Of a DNA stretch of 64,000 bases, positions 28,781 to 43,255 are shown in pieces. Numbering within the stretch: position 1 is the stretch's first letter; each line of letters begins with the position of its first letter. Origin of the DNA: Prostheceraeus crozeri (lineage: Eukaryota; Platyhelminthes; Polycladida; Euryleptidae); contig CAJQUW010014363.1 in NCBI GenBank assembly GCA_907163375.1, forward strand, positions 620,001 to 684,000, in the 5' to 3' direction. The notes beneath the pieces were generated by a model. It had not been told where the DNA came from and made no database searches. It was given only the letters and a program-made list of their open reading frames with translations. The position numbers and the translations under genes were made by a program.

Positions 28781-31700
28781 AGGGCGTAACAGTATGCGAT
28801 AACGTGCGCTGCAATCTCAAGCAGTAGTTGAAAAATTTCAATGGGAATATTTTGATCCGAATTTGCTTCTATCTGAAATCAACAAATGTTCCTTTTTTTC
28901 AAGATCACAGCCTCACTTTTTGACTGCGTTCTGAATAATCAAAATACCCGCAGTTTTCTAAATTAGGTTCGGATGAATGAGATAATAATCAAAACTCACA
29001 GAACACCTGACGTGATGTAATAGCGTAGCTGTGATATTGTTATTACTCTCGTGAATATTCCTCATTAATTACTAATCGTGCGATCCTTTCTGACTGCTAA
29101 TTTAGGCCAAGAGATCTTCACTATTGAAGCACCTTTTGAGAAATCATTTGCGATCCGAAAATAGGTTTAGAGGTCATTGTTATTTTGGTATAAAGTTGAC
29201 GTTCATAATAGCGGAGAAACACGTTTAGCTATTTCGGGCTCGGAAAATATAGCAGAATGGAATTACGCGGTAAGTCTTCACGCACTCCACAATATCAATA
29301 AATAACCGACAAAAGCTGACAAAAGCAAAATTTGCAGTTCATGAACCATTGATATGATTGATGAAAAGAATGCTGCTCACTGAATATCACAATGTTCCGC
29401 TCTGTGAGATACTTGATTTGCTATAAATCATGAATCACTACTTATTCTGTCAAAGCCAACCCTTGAGACTTTAGTACGGAAGCTGCTATGGATTCACACG
29501 GTGAACTCATTAATTCAATTAGCATTTTCGCTGTAAGACACATAGTACTATTTCATTCTTCTCCTGCACAAAACTTGAAAAGCAAGAAATTCAATGCAAT
29601 GTTCAAATCATTGAATATCCTCACGTCTTAGGCAGCGATGTCGACTTCACTATTCAATTGTTTCTCATAGTCCCCATGCAAATAGGTTAATCATTGCACT
29701 GTGTTATACAGTGAAAGGGTGACTTTATAAACGCAAGAGCGGCTTTACTATTCAGTTACTTCTCATGATGCCCGAGAAAACGGGCGAACATGTCGAAATG
29801 TTCCTCCGCATTGTGTTATGATAGTCCCATTTGTTGCAGTTGTAATGAAACATAGAATTTCTATTCCTTTTTATATTGGACGAATAGTCTAACTAACAGA
29901 AATTATGCGGAAGAAACATTAGAAGAAGCAGTACACTAAGATTGTTTTCTCATTTCTGTGCATGTTCAACGTAGCACAGTGCGTCAAGAAAACTGCAAAA
30001 CGAGTGACTTAATTTTAGGAATAATAAAATAATTATTTAAATATTTCTGTATCCTAAATAGTTCAAGAAATGTAACTGCTTACCAAAGAGAAACAAGTGA
30101 TATCCTCTCTTTACGTGAAATGAATTGATGAGTTGTCGTATGATTGAGGTTCTACATTGAAAAGATTCTATTTATCGGTTTGCCTGTTCAGATGACAAGA
30201 GAACTGGTCTGTTTCAAATTATAAGATCAAATCTAGACAACAATCGAGTTTTCGCTATTTCAGATCAACCAGGTGTGAAGATTGATCTTTCTTCCCTCAT
30301 GTACATGTAGAACAAATAAGACATGCATTACTATAAAATGCTCGTATAAATTATTTGAATAGATAAAGCCATCGCGGAACTTGATCATGACAATAAGATT
30401 TCGACGCTAAATATATCCTAGAATCTGCAAACCCTACAAAGCGAGGTCCTGCACATGCAAGATGAATGTAACATTGAAGGAAAAATAGACAAATTTATTC
30501 ATGTAATTGTAGTTGTCCATATCTTTGCTGTTCTTCGATGTGTTTGTTGGCATGTGTGATCTTGTTGGCTATGTCCTTCACATCTTTGAGGTAAGATCTC
30601 CATGTAGAGAAGAAATATCACTGACACATTTTTGACCCATTACTGAAACAATGCATGCAATCATTAACCTTAGACTTGCGCAACACCCCAAATATTCACA
30701 AACAATATTCATGTTTATTACTATACTTCCGTTGCTATAATTTAGAATATTCTATACTATACAAATAGCAAATCATACTACGCTAAATGTCAATGCTGCA
30801 GAAAAATCAACAAAAGCTTATGTATACTTGGAAGCATCGATACAGCCAGAAACGTTCCATTATACCCATTGCCTATAAACATATGTGGATGAAATTTCAG
30901 ACAATTAGCTAAAATTTAAATTTATAAAATGCTTGATGCAATTTGATACTTATTAAATCTTCAGCTATTGAAATGAATTGCATTTGATTTTCGATTTTTG
31001 TAGGATTTTGCTGAAGACCTTGAGGTACCTAACTCAAAGTTTTATGGCAACATTAATACAATTTTCTTCTGATAATAAGTTTCATTTCTCAATTTCTAAT
31101 ATTTATTGTTTGTTCTCAATCATATCCGATGTCTGCTTTATAAGACGATAAAAACAAGAGAACATGATCACAAAACGTCACTCCCTTTCACCAGTGAGAT
31201 TTCAAACCGCGTCAACGACAAAAGAAAAGAAACGGATGTTATGCACCTGTATCTCTCCCACGCATAAAACATAAAACACTTTGATGAGAGCTAAAAGATG
31301 GTCAGGTAAGTTAAATGTATTGGGATCATGTGTAATGCCAAGTTATTGATTGCACTCATAAATCTTCACTTCTCATTGAAACAAGCACATTTCATATGAA
31401 AATCTTGTTGGATTTATTACTTTCCAAAGTGTACATGTTTGTCCTTATAACATCGTGCAAATTACATACAATTATTATGAGATGTCAACCAGTATTCAAC
31501 TAAGAGCATCTTTCAATATTCGACTGGAGTAAATCAGTTGTCTGTCTTTGACCCATTCACAAATTTCCAATCTCAAACAGCGAAACGTACCGAGCTTTGT
31601 TTAACTCTCAGCCTAACTTAACCAATAGGATGGATAGCTAGCATAAAATCTGTAGATTTTCAACTTCTTAACTACTATGTCGAATCTCTTTTTTGAAGAT

Positions 31701-33960
31701 CATTGCTATCACTGTTTAGCGTTTGGAAGATTATTGCTTATTCCTACCACTATTCCTATTTGAAAGCTCATTTCAAGCAATTAGGGCATCATTTTCATTC
31801 GTTGATTATCACTGTTCCCTATAAAAGTTAAACTCGGAATAGATTTTCCTATTAGGAAAATGGCCACTGTTGAAGTCGTATATTTCGTTTTCTTATCCTT
31901 AGGAATTCAGCGTGTCGTAAAGACGGAGTCTCGGTAAAACATTTTTCTTTGTAAGCTTTCCAAGGGTGAATTCGGGACTCCCGAAGTGACTGATCCGCTA
32001 TGCGCATTGAGTGCCGTATGCGGTTCATGTTGATAAAAGTTGGGACTCATACACAATCTGTTTGCAATGATTTATGAGGAGAAAATTTACTGACAATAGA
32101 TGCTACATCACTGATCTGATGCATATATAATATTTGGTGAAATACCGCAATTTCTTGCTGTTGGAATCTGTAAACGCAATTTTTCTCGAGTATTGGTCGG
32201 GTTGGTTATACAAGTGCTCGTATGCATTATCGATGGTTTATGAACCCAAGAAAAATGAATGTCACATCCGTTTTCAGTTGATTTTCGAGTGAGCTTGCAT
32301 GGATATCAAAATACATACGTAGCACTACAGTTAGTTTTATTATTATATCTTTTTTATTCCAACTTTAAACAATGTTTTACCTAGAAAGATGTGCTCAGAG
32401 TTGAGCAATTCTTTGGCAGCCACTGACACAGCGTTTCAAATCAATAGGGTTGCTATTGCACTTATTCATTCTGACTTTACTTCACGGTTGATATTTGCGA
32501 CCAGATTACAGAGTGCCAGGCGAATAGGAGCGCCGGATTGGATCAAGGGTATGATCCGGTAGGAGCCCCACTGACACTTCCATCTTCTTGAAAATGCCTC
32601 ATTCCCTGAGGAGAATCAACTGTCTGATCGGATCAGAAGGGGAACGCTTTTCTGTGTCTGTCTACTGATCAAATATCATACTCCCTCGATTTCTTGCTTT
32701 GTGTTGACGTGAATTATGAAAGTTTAGCGTTCATTAACGTCTCGTGTTTTCATTGTCCTGATACACACTGGATCCCACACCAATGTCCCCTTAATTCCTC
32801 GATGTCTTGTATCTTAAATTTAAGATGGATGATGGCGGCTGCTGTTTGCCTGAATTACCTCATCACCTGGCCAAATAACACGTAAACAATTTGCTTCGAT
32901 GTATTTTCTACTACTTCGTCCTGCAGGAACTCGATAACAGCTGAAGACAGAACGCATCTAATCGCTTTAGATTCACTTTCTTCCGGTCATGCGGTGTGGC
33001 CGCAAAGAGAGGAGAGAATCGTGGAATGTAGCAAAGACCGGGAACGATGAATTTTGCAACATAAGAGATTAGGGGAAAGCCGACACAGTTACAGATTTGC
33101 TGTCGTATCCGAATCAAATTAACGAAGAAATTCAAGCAAAAGACCTAGTGAGAAGCGACGAATTTTCTCTTTTAATTCAGTCGTAAATGTCCTCATTTTT
33201 TCCTCTTGGACGAAGATGAAGATCGCATAACATCATTAAAGAATCAAAACACGCTTTACAGATGATGATATTCTCGATAAGCGTTCGGTTGTAGTTTTTG
33301 ATTTGGAAGATTAGAAGGACACGTGAATTCCAAAATGATGCATCGAATTTTAATATCTGTAGTGGATTAACTTGGCGGATATACACGTTGTGCACATTCA
33401 TAAAGGAACTTGACAAGCAGGATTTCTATGGAGCTAGATGATAAAAATGATCAAGGACGGTTTCTTTGGAAAGGGCATTATTCCAAAAGGACATAACGCA
33501 GGGACTGCGTGAGTTGAATAAGAAAAGTAGAGACGTGAAATAAATCATGATAACAACAGCAAATCTTTGCATTGAATGGAAGCTAACAAATTGACTAATT
33601 GTCCAATACGTTCAAAACAAAGAAAACTAGTAATTGTTCAATTTTGATATTTGAAGAAGAAACTATTTGCACGCATTTAGCATAGATGAATATCGAAGAT
33701 GCGGGCATTTTTCAAGAGCTAGCAAAATAGTGGATTAATAGGTTTGTAATCAAATTTTGAAATAGTCAAATTCTGATCGCAACCTTTCAAGTCAGAGGCT
33801 GAAAATCATGGCTTGTGAATACCTTTCGCAAAATTTTCTGACCAGTTAAGGTCTTCTACAACCAAAAGTCTTCTCATCAGTCTTCACGAATGAGCTGATG
33901 GGGTTTGCAGGATTAAAGGTTTGCATGTAAAGCCATTGAATATATAGCCTTGGCTATTTG
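28781..33960. other. Gene-free stretch
   Basis: Five kilobases of AT-rich sequence with no frame above about 75 codons and no recognised domain, RNA gene or element. It could be intron or intergenic DNA. Confidence 0.5.
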
Positions 33961-34178
33961 TCATGTTTTGAATGGAATTGGAGAGAGCCAATATTGAAAG
34001 ACGATGATTTTCTTTTCTTTTTCGCTATTTTGTGCAGTTAATTTCATTTAGCATCCGCTAACTATCTTCAAGTAAAAAAATTGGATGTTAACTGAAATAA
34101 ATTGTACAAAATAATGAGAAATAAAATCAGCGTTTTTCATTGTTGGCTCTCTCCTATTCCATTCTAAACATGCAAAGC
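33961..34178. mobile_element. Fold-back (MITE-like) element
   Basis: An imperfect inverted repeat with arms of about 105 bp meets near 34,074. The outer part is best conserved (GAATGGAAT-x-GGAGAGAGCCA at about 33,970 against its reverse complement at about 34,143-34,163); the inner arms share GATTTT and ATTTTGT blocks. No coding capacity and no target duplication identified. Short frames crossing it are by-products. Confidence 0.65.
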
Positions 34179-36769
34179 CATTACTTTGAGAAGAAAATGC
34201 TGATTTCAAATAAATGCGTCTTAGAAGACACAAGTCAACATTTTTCAATTAACACCGAAGCAAATGAGCGTTTTGCATTAGTAGAATATTTAAATCAATG
34301 GACAAATTATGCAGATATCAGAAGTAGGCCAGAGACACACAGGATTAGAGACACCATTGACATAGGCAACAAGCTAAAACACAATGGGCGCGGTTTTGTG
34401 GCTTGACTTTTCTGTTCTAAGTAAAGTCATTAAAGTAGTAAAGAACAAATTCTCTAAATTGTGCGCTTGGATAGGATTATGACAATGGTGGAATGTGCCA
34501 CATGCTTGATGCAATAATATAATCAATCATGGACGCATTCTTTTGTTAAATTGCTTGACGTACTTGCAAAATGTGAAGCATTGAACATTCCTTATGATGT
34601 CACCCCATTCTGCATATAATGGGGAATAATAATAATCAATAAATAAAGGAAATGTGTGCAAAATTGGTGGAATTAATGCCAAGGAGAATTCAATCAGTCA
34701 TAGATTCAAAAGGTGGATGGACGAAGTACTAGGTGATTCAAACAGTTAGTGATGCAAATGTTTGGAAGCAGCTGCTTTTTTACTGTAAATCTGTACTCAT
34801 TTCAATACAATTCATTTTAAATGGATAAATATGTGTTTTTATGGTGTATGACAACTTGCTGTCGCGTACTGCATTATGTCAACATCACATTTAATGACAC
34901 TACGCAATGGACTTCTGATGAATGACGGCAAGACACCGCAGCTATGGGCGTGCCATTGATGGCTTGGCATGATCACGTTAGGACATGGAAATTAACAATA
35001 CCATAGAAAGTCTACTTCTATGGGTTAGGACTTGTATTTTTGTACACTTTCTATGTAACATCGATTGCATATGGACATGTCAGAAAGCCTGTTTTGTGAT
35101 GCTGTTACACCGAAATTCACATTGATTGTCACGATGTTGTTTGTCTGCTTAATAGCAATTAGTACAAGCATACAAAATGTCGATCTTTAAATTCAATTTT
35201 AGAGGTAGTAAGCTCAATTTGATGCATGTACAGCTCTTGGGCAAAAATCCTACTTTTGAACGCAAGACGAGCTTCATTACGTTTTGAAAATTATGTGCTC
35301 GATCATTGGAGAAGTTTATTTTACGCCTTAAGCGTAAGAACTTTAATTTTACTTAAGAACTTAACTTAAAAGTTAACTTAGCGCCTAATTTTACTTAATG
35401 TTTAGATCGCTTTTAGCATCGCAATCCAAAATCGTTACATAATTTGTCAGGGATCACCATCACTTAAAAACCAATTTGCGTGCTTGTTATTCATCATTCT
35501 CTTATAAAAGCAGCAGCTCATTTATAGGGTCAGTTGATGATCAAACAGCAAACTCCATGCGCTGTCTAAAGTTCAATGTCCCACAAGTCAATGTAAGTCT
35601 TGATGGAATGCCAACAAGCTATTCACCTTTTTAAAGTACGGATCTAGGATATAAAAACTTACGATTATAGATGGAAGCAGCAATCATTTTTCATAGAAGT
35701 CGGGTGTTAGAAGATTTATGTAAGTAACAAATTGATCTCTGTCGTTAACAACAACCGCATGCTCAGCCACTGAAATCACAACAAACAGCAATTCATAGTA
35801 CATGCGTGCATGAAGTAGTGAACAAGACTGAAACTCTCACTTCTTTCCAAGGTTCCGGCCATAAGATATAATGAATGTGATAGGACTTTGTTCAGTGTAT
35901 GCTCGGAAAACGAGGGTTTGTCTCAGGGTGACTTAACTTTAATTTTAAGCGTTAAGAACTTTCATGTAGTCGATGTTGGCTTATCATTCGTATTCGCATA
36001 CCATATCTGACTTCATATAAAGAGCTCCGAAAATATATGACAGAATGGGCTAAGTCAAGATGACTCATTCGGTCACCTCTACTCATGGATTCATATTAGA
36101 CATCTGTGTATGCTGTCAGTAGCCAACACCATCAGTCTTCATATTCATAAAGCGTGGAGCGACCGCGTTTGAATCTAAAAATCAATCGCTCAATGATGTA
36201 TTTTATATAGTATATGAAGTGAATGCTGATACCGGCTGAAATATATTGGATTATCATAATTATGAAATGTAATGTTTATCGTTCTCAAAAATATTTCATA
36301 AACCGTTAGCATGACTTCGGAATTTTTCAAATTCTCAATCGGCGTGCAGCTCCAGCTTATCTTTATAGGTGGAAGAAGCTAGATAAAGAAACATGGCACG
36401 CAAATATGCGCAAAAGAATGCACAGAATAAGTGAAGAACACTCCAATTCGGCTGGGAAGTTTTTTTAAAAAATCCAAAATCTTTTGTTGGTCATCGTTGC
36501 AGAAAAAGATCCTGTGACAAAGCAAAACAAGAAAAGAGAGAGCATCATCAAAGGTGCATGTAATTAGCTTATCAAACTGAGGCTTAGTTAATGGACTAGT
36601 TGCTCTAATGGCTTGCACTCCGCCCTTGCTGCACAAATGAATCATACACTGCGTGAGCTGTGCACAGCCATCTGACAGACAATTTAGCAGTCAAATCATT
36701 TTTAGGTGTCTTTTAGTTAAATTTCTGATAGAAGTCATGACGATGGCAGTTCTGAATGTTTGGCATGAT
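34179..36769. other. Gene-free stretch
   Basis: AT-rich sequence without recognised genes. A TTAAG/CTTAA-rich low-complexity patch lies at about 35,320-35,400. Confidence 0.5.
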
Positions 36770-36781
36770 ATTATATGACAG

Positions 36782-36989
36782 TAGGAACCGCTTCCAGGCT
36801 ACCTCGGACAATCGATCTGATGATTCAATGCCTCCGGCTTTCACGAAGTCGAAATGATATTTCAATGCGCACCATATTCTTGGCACCACCATGAAAGATG
36901 GCTTGCCGGCAGGGAATCGAACCCAGTCTTCGAATTGCTGACGCGGCATGAAGATCACCTCGTGAAAGCCGGAGGCATTGAATCATCAG
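36782..36989 (-). mobile_element. SINE-like insert with 12-bp target duplication
   Basis: ATTATATGACAG occurs at 36,770-36,781 and again at 36,990-37,001. Between them lies a locally GC-rich sequence with a tRNA-type B box on the - strand (GGTTCGATTCC, about 36,911-36,932). A perfect 32-bp inverted repeat (36,815-36,846 and 36,960-36,991) encloses the B-box region. A 12-bp duplication fits LINE-mediated retroposition of a tRNA-derived SINE; the internal inverted repeat is unusual. Confidence 0.6.
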
Positions 36990-37001
36990 ATTATATGACA
37001 G

Positions 37002-40000
37002 ATCAGTTATTTGAACGAACGTTCTTTGCATTTTTTAAGGGTGTACAGTCACAATCATCTAAGCGAAGAGCGACGAACACGGAGGCAGAGGTTCTATGAA
37101 GTGTAGGGGTGTCTAAATGATTTTTACTGGCATTGAAGGTCTTCATATACAACATTTTCTATCTGAAGTAAATATTGGATTACTTATTTACCACTGATGA
37201 TGTGGCAGTCAGTAATATGCAGAAAATATCCTATTTACAAGTTTTTTTGGAAAAGTTTACAGATTCGTCTGGTGATTTGGTTGCTAAATGTCTGTTCTGA
37301 ACAGCCACTTTTAACTGCACTTTGCTGCCATTGTCTGTGGCAATTGGCTGTTCACTATGGCTTTAATGTAGGTGTATTTTGGCTTTGCAGTTTACAGTGT
37401 GTACACAGTCGCAATCCGCAGGGATAATTTTGTAATCAAATTGGCTTGATTCGCTTCTAATTACTAGTTAGCGTCTGATTATGAACAACGAATTGATGAC
37501 AGTGAACCTTTGTATTAGAATATAACATTGAAAGGATCATTTACGACATCTAAGTTCGACAGAGGAATAAATGAGTAAGTTTAATGAGAAGAATGAACAG
37601 GAAAACTGTAAATTTTCGTGAATAAGTGATCTATTTGTTCGATCGTCGATATGCCTTCACACAAAGTTGATTTACCTCAATTTGAGGAAAGACAAAAGTG
37701 ACGGAAATTAAGCGAATTTCTCGTCTTTCCTGTAAGATGATCTTCCACGAGAAAACAAAGGCAACAAAATGAGGAATTTGATTAACAAGCAGCATTCGAG
37801 ACGGGAAAGAATATTGAAAATTTCCAATCTTTGATAAATGCAGTTAAATTGCGGACAAGACAATCGTGATTTGTTTTCATGAGCTGAATGGATGTCTATT
37901 GTGGTTGATTCAAGCTACGATGAAGAGAGAATGTCTGTCTATCACTTCAATGCTTCTAAAGATGTAAAGCAAGACTTTCATATGGTTTCATTCAACTTTT
38001 GATTTCTCAGTTATTTAAGCCACCCATCATTCCAATCAATGCGTTTACACGATGTCATTAGAATAGTGATATAGGAAGAAGGCGAGGTGGATAATTTGAT
38101 AAGATAATGGTAATGGGGATTGGAAGACATCTTTACGAGAATTCGAGCTTTCAACTTCTCAAAAAATTCTTTCGTGTAAATGCAATGTTAATTGTTCCAT
38201 GAGAGAAATGCTTGTCAAGCGCATGCTGCTAAGAAAGATTCCTCATTACCTGACTGTGCAATATGTGCAATAGTCTAATCAGAGGTGAAGGTTCGATTAT
38301 TTTGCAACAGTTGCGTTGCCCATCAAGCAAAGCTTCTTCAAATTAGTTCCATTATTATTCGAGCACAAAGGCATTAGCAAAGCTAACATTCCACCGTAAC
38401 TGTAGATGCTATGAGCCAAATAACAAATGATATAACAAATAGTGTGACAGTAACATATAGCACAAAATATAATATGTAAAATAGCAATAGTAGGGAATAA
38501 CTGTAGGTATTTGTCATGGTCAATTGTGTCCACAACGATATCTGAGGCCGGCGACTTGACATGTAAGTATTGAATATACAAGTGTGAATGTCTGCTTTGA
38601 CACATCATGAAATCATATGATTTCTGTACATTCATATAATATTATCAGCATCGCATCATTGATATATCTAGTTCAGCAAATTTCAATAAGGGCAATCGAG
38701 GGCGAAGCCCGAGAGCTGCATGTACATGTATACCATTGTAGAATTAAGCAAATGTGTAATAATCATGGCTAGAGTGAGGCTACGATGAGCACTGAAAGAG
38801 AAGAGGTTGGATTGTTAGATGTCTTAGCGATCGATTCACTCTTAAAAATGTTAATTTAGTGCTTTTTGAGGAACCATTTGGCATTCCACAATGGATTTTT
38901 TAAAATCAAGGGTTTGTATATTCGTTTTTCAATGTAAATTTGATTTTCCGTCAAACAAAATACTTGATATATTACTTGCAATGAGCTTATAAGCAATATG
39001 GCATTAATTGTAGACGCGAAAGAACACATTCCTAAGAAAAAGCGTTATTCATATAATATCTGTAAATGTTGCCCATATGAACTTATGATACCGCAGCCGC
39101 TCAACTCGAAGTGATGCAAAAGGCATTTATATATTATAACAAGATTATAGATTTTATATATTATAACTTAGTTATCATATATATAACAAGATATTATATA
39201 TTATATTATAAGAAAACGACTATGAATTGGAAATGGCTATGTAGTGACGTCTAAGATGACAAAATAATTAAAGGCGTGAGTGGAAATGCATCCGGTCGCA
39301 GTGACAGGACCAAATGCTTTGACTTCCTGAATCGATTATTTTCATGATACCCAAGAAAAGAATCTAGAGAGAAGTGAAATTAGAAAGATCATTTCTCGTT
39401 GGTTTTTAAGAAAAAAGAATTAAATGGTTTTTTGTGAGCCACACTTTGTTCTCTTAGAAGGAAAAGTTGAAAACCAACATTTTTAAGAGAGTCCAGAGGG
39501 TCTGATGTCTATGGCTGCAGTCTTTGATTAGCCAATCATTATATTAAAAAGAATGACAGCAAGAAGAAACTATACCACAGAGAATACAAAGATTTCACAC
39601 TGATCGGCTGTGACAAATTTTCTTGAAACATTGATTGTAATACTGACCACGCCAACGTCGTGAGTTTAAGCCAACCCACGACTGATTGGGTGCATGAGCA
39701 TGCCTAGTGGATGTACACCACTATGAGATACAATAGAATTTTCTTCGTTCAAGAAATTAATTGACAGATTGTGCTTTATACTCCAAACAAATGCTCAGAT
39801 AAACGATAATATTCTTATGCAACACACACAGACCATGCACCTTTGCCTATGAAGCTAAATACATTCCAATTTAGCGAGGATTCTAAAGTCGGTAACCCAG
39901 CAATTTCTTCAATTAGAGCCACATTTGACCATATTCCCACATGCATCATCGATTAGAAACATGATAATAAGACATACGCATGATAGGAACAGATTTGAAC

Positions 40001-42910
40001 ACATCCAATATAGAGTATCATGGCATTAGATCTAGTACTTATTATTTAATCAGAGAAAATACAGAAAATGTCATTGCTACTGAAAACTTCAATCGGCGTG
40101 CTATTGATTTTGCATTCTCTTTTATCTTGTCTGGCAAGAAGAGGAACCGGGTAGAACTCGGAAAATTCGCGCAATTGTGGCAGCCATTGAGTACACATCA
40201 TCAGCCTCAGAAAGCTGCAGATTCAGCCTCATTCCCTGCAGAGACTCGTTCTTGCTGCCGAACTGTGTCGCACCAGTCGATGGCTTGGGAGTGGCGAAAT
40301 TCATTACTTTTATAATCTTATCATTGTTAATTGACTGAGCTGGGAAAACGGAGTAAGATTTTCATCAGTCTATATATGTTGTCAGGCTGCATCTAAACTA
40401 CTTCTGACATCCGTAATACATTTCATCAGGCTTCAAGTCAGCAATCACAAGATGTGGCGAGACTGCATAGTTCGTACAGGTAGTTGTCTTACCGCTTTTT
40501 GTAGAATGGAATGGATTGACCCAAGGAAGAAACCAGAGTAATTTGAGAAGAATGTGATGGAAGTTCTCTACCTTCTTTTTAAAAGACTGTCGAGAGTACA
40601 TTGTTCCTCCTTCAAATATGCGTGCGGACAGACTTAAGTCTATCAGGTTGATATGTCCTCATCTTTCAATGATGCGTTCTTTGGAATTGACTAATTAGCA
40701 ATCAACATTCCAATTGGCAATTTCACCTGAATACTCTCCCGCAAAACTCTTGTCTTCTCCCTGCCCCGTTCTGTTGAGATTAGAGTCACGAATAGTATTT
40801 TGGAATTGTCGCTGCCTGCTCCCCACTCCACAGTCATGTTTCACGTTTGATTCGATTCATGTCCATGAATTCACTGTGCAGAAACTTGCTTTTTCTTCAT
40901 GCCTCATTCCGTCTCTAGTTAATCAAAAATGAAACATGAATGAGGAATGTACGAACTTAGTAACTTTCAGTCGAAGTTTGAGTTCGTCCTCACATTATGG
41001 TCAGGTAGACATGCTTTCCAGACTTGATGTTAACTGATGTTTCTAACAATCATTTCGTTTGTGTTCTTAGAAACACTTTCCAGTTTTGAGTTATCAGTTT
41101 TATTCTGTGTTCCACTCACGAAAGTATTTTCGAATGTCATTTATGTTTGAAATCTATTGTACATCAAAAAACGAACAAAAATGTTTTTTATTGTAAAATT
41201 GAACTAAAATGACAGGCACATCATAATCTGTTGCGGTGTCTGTGGTGAAAGTTGTCTACGGATTTTGATTTCTATTTTTAGGAGGTGGAATGAAAACTCA
41301 GATTAAATTCACCCTTGGCCAAATGCTGGCATGATAGAACAGTGAGTTCTTGTCCTCGTCAAAAATCTGAAATAAACACATATAAACTGATAGACTTAAA
41401 TAGATGGTATTTTTTATTATACTTCTGCTTCAGGATTTCAATTCGCCGTAATGATTAATTATGCGCCATTTGTTTCATTTGAAGGCACGATAATGAAAGA
41501 AAACAGTTGAGACATATCATCAGTTTTGTTGTCATATTGTCAGGTCTTGACATTTTACTTCATTCGTTTGTACCTTGCGATAGGTGAAGAGTACATCTTG
41601 GAAATCCAGATTGATGTTTTTTACAGACTTCGCCTGCTTTGCCTGTTTGGGAGATATATATTTTTAATAAAGATGAATAACTTTTTATATATACAGAGGT
41701 TATAAAAGCTTGATAATGGCTACATTGATCACATTGATATTTCATCTACAGGATACGGCTTTAAGTTACTGATTAGCACAATCATACAGTCATTTTAGTT
41801 TCAAAGTGCTGAATGACATTGCAACACTTGATAGTACACCTTTTGCGTCTAATGTGATTTTGTTTATGTGCGCAAAGCTCCATCAACGTGGTATCTTCCT
41901 TTTAGCGAATCTAATGATATAATTTTTTGTAATAATTGATTAGAAGGATAATAGCCTATTCATTTTAAAAATTACTCATCACTATGTAGCGGTTATTTCC
42001 CTAAATTCTCCTCTCAGGCATGGGTTTTTGGCTAAATCTAAAAATCTCGCTATTTTGTGTCAGTTATTAATACTGCAGATTCTTGAACATCATCAGGAGA
42101 ATTTCTAACAGAAAACCAACGTATTTGCGCTTGACATCTTGTACCAATTATATTCTATGTAGTTTGAGTAAAGGATTGTAAAAAATGAATCTATGAATTT
42201 TTTGGAGCTCTTCGGATGCTCCGAATGGATTGGGGCTTAATGGCATCAAAACATTATTACAAGGTCTTGATTCTATTCCATGAGTTGGAGTATGAGACAT
42301 ATATGAGAATAACTGAATCATTTATCCTCCATTTACATTTCAAGGGAGATAGTTGTATTTCTGAAATACATGTATATACGGCTATTCATATGACATCTTG
42401 ATGCATAATGATGCAAATGTGTCATAATAACACACTTCATAAAAAACTGATAGTTTGAAAACTTTCTTTAGTAACAAAATTCACCATATTGCCAAAGCAA
42501 CGGAATTTTCCTAAAAATTTACATCAAATCCAATAGAGCTATTTGCAGCAGGATGATCTATGATTCTGCAAAAATATATCTCACTTTTGATCATGCATGC
42601 CCGAAATGTATTACACCAATTAAGAATTGGTTGCTTTGTATCTTTAGGTGATCTGAACGGGAAGTACTGGGTGTCGGAGAAGTATTTGTTCAAGCTCATA
42701 ATTGATTAGTTGAAATCATCGTTTGGAGCACTGTACAAACTCCTTCTCCATGTAGCAACAATTTTTTTGAGAAATATGATCGTTTCTTTGGGGAAATTGG
42801 TTTTTGCCGGTTTTACCGGTTGTTCATGAAGGGAAAATGCTGGAAGTTGCTGTGCAATCTAGTGCCGGTATCTAATTATTTTCATTGGAATACTCCACAA
42901 ACTCCTCAGC
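37002..42910. other. Gene-free stretch
   Basis: No recognised genes over about 5.9 kb. It contains an AT-rich tandem patch (39,121-39,215) and a weak tRNA-like B box near 39,655-39,680. A GC-richer patch at 40,120-40,310 has short frames on both strands without recognised domains. Confidence 0.5.
39121..39215. repeat. AT-rich imperfect tandem repeat
   Basis: Repeated units of the form ATATATTATAAC(A/T)AGATTATA with drift. Confidence 0.75.
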
Positions 42911-42912
42911 TA

Positions 42913-43158
42913 CGCTGTAAACTGTACACCGTTAAAAACATCTAAAATAAACGTTAACCTTCACAGAAAATATCCGTAAATATCTGTTAAAATGATGACG
43001 TCATAGCATGATCAGTGATGACGTAACAGTTAAAATCCGTTCATATCAGATAAAACAAACGTCTGTCTTTACGGATTTTTACAGTCAGACTGTAAAAAAC
43101 GTGAAACTAATTTTAGCTGTTCATTTTAACGGATATTTACGGTTTGTAGTTTACAGTG
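42913..43158. mobile_element. TA-flanked MITE, family 1, copy a
   Basis: 246 bp with terminal inverted repeats (CGCTGTAAACT-type left, GTTTACAGTG right) that continue inward with ACCGTTAAAAACA and TAACGGATATTTACGG blocks. TA is duplicated on both sides (42,911-42,912; 43,159-43,160), as for Tc1/mariner-type elements. The centre has TGACGTCAT and TGATGACGTAACAG. It is non-coding. Related copies are at 62.3-62.8 kb. Confidence 0.8.
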
Positions 43159-43255
43159 TAGGTAGCATCAATACTTGCACCAATTTTTCGAATTCAAAAT
43201 TGAGTTTTGAAGTAGAAGGAGTTCGAATTTTGGAATAATTCTTGTCCGTACAAAC

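Noticed and set aside
38297-38635. 112-codon frame on the - strand with hydrophobic stretches
   Set aside because: No recognisable family, AT-driven composition, no splice or promoter context; probably chance.
39600-39760. Possible second tRNA-derived SINE with a B-box-like GAGTTTAAGCC
   Set aside because: Only a weak B box; no A box at the right distance and no target duplication.
40122-40304. Short - strand frame in a GC-richer patch
   Set aside because: Looked exon-like at first, but overlapping frames exist on both strands and no domain or clear splice pair could be identified.
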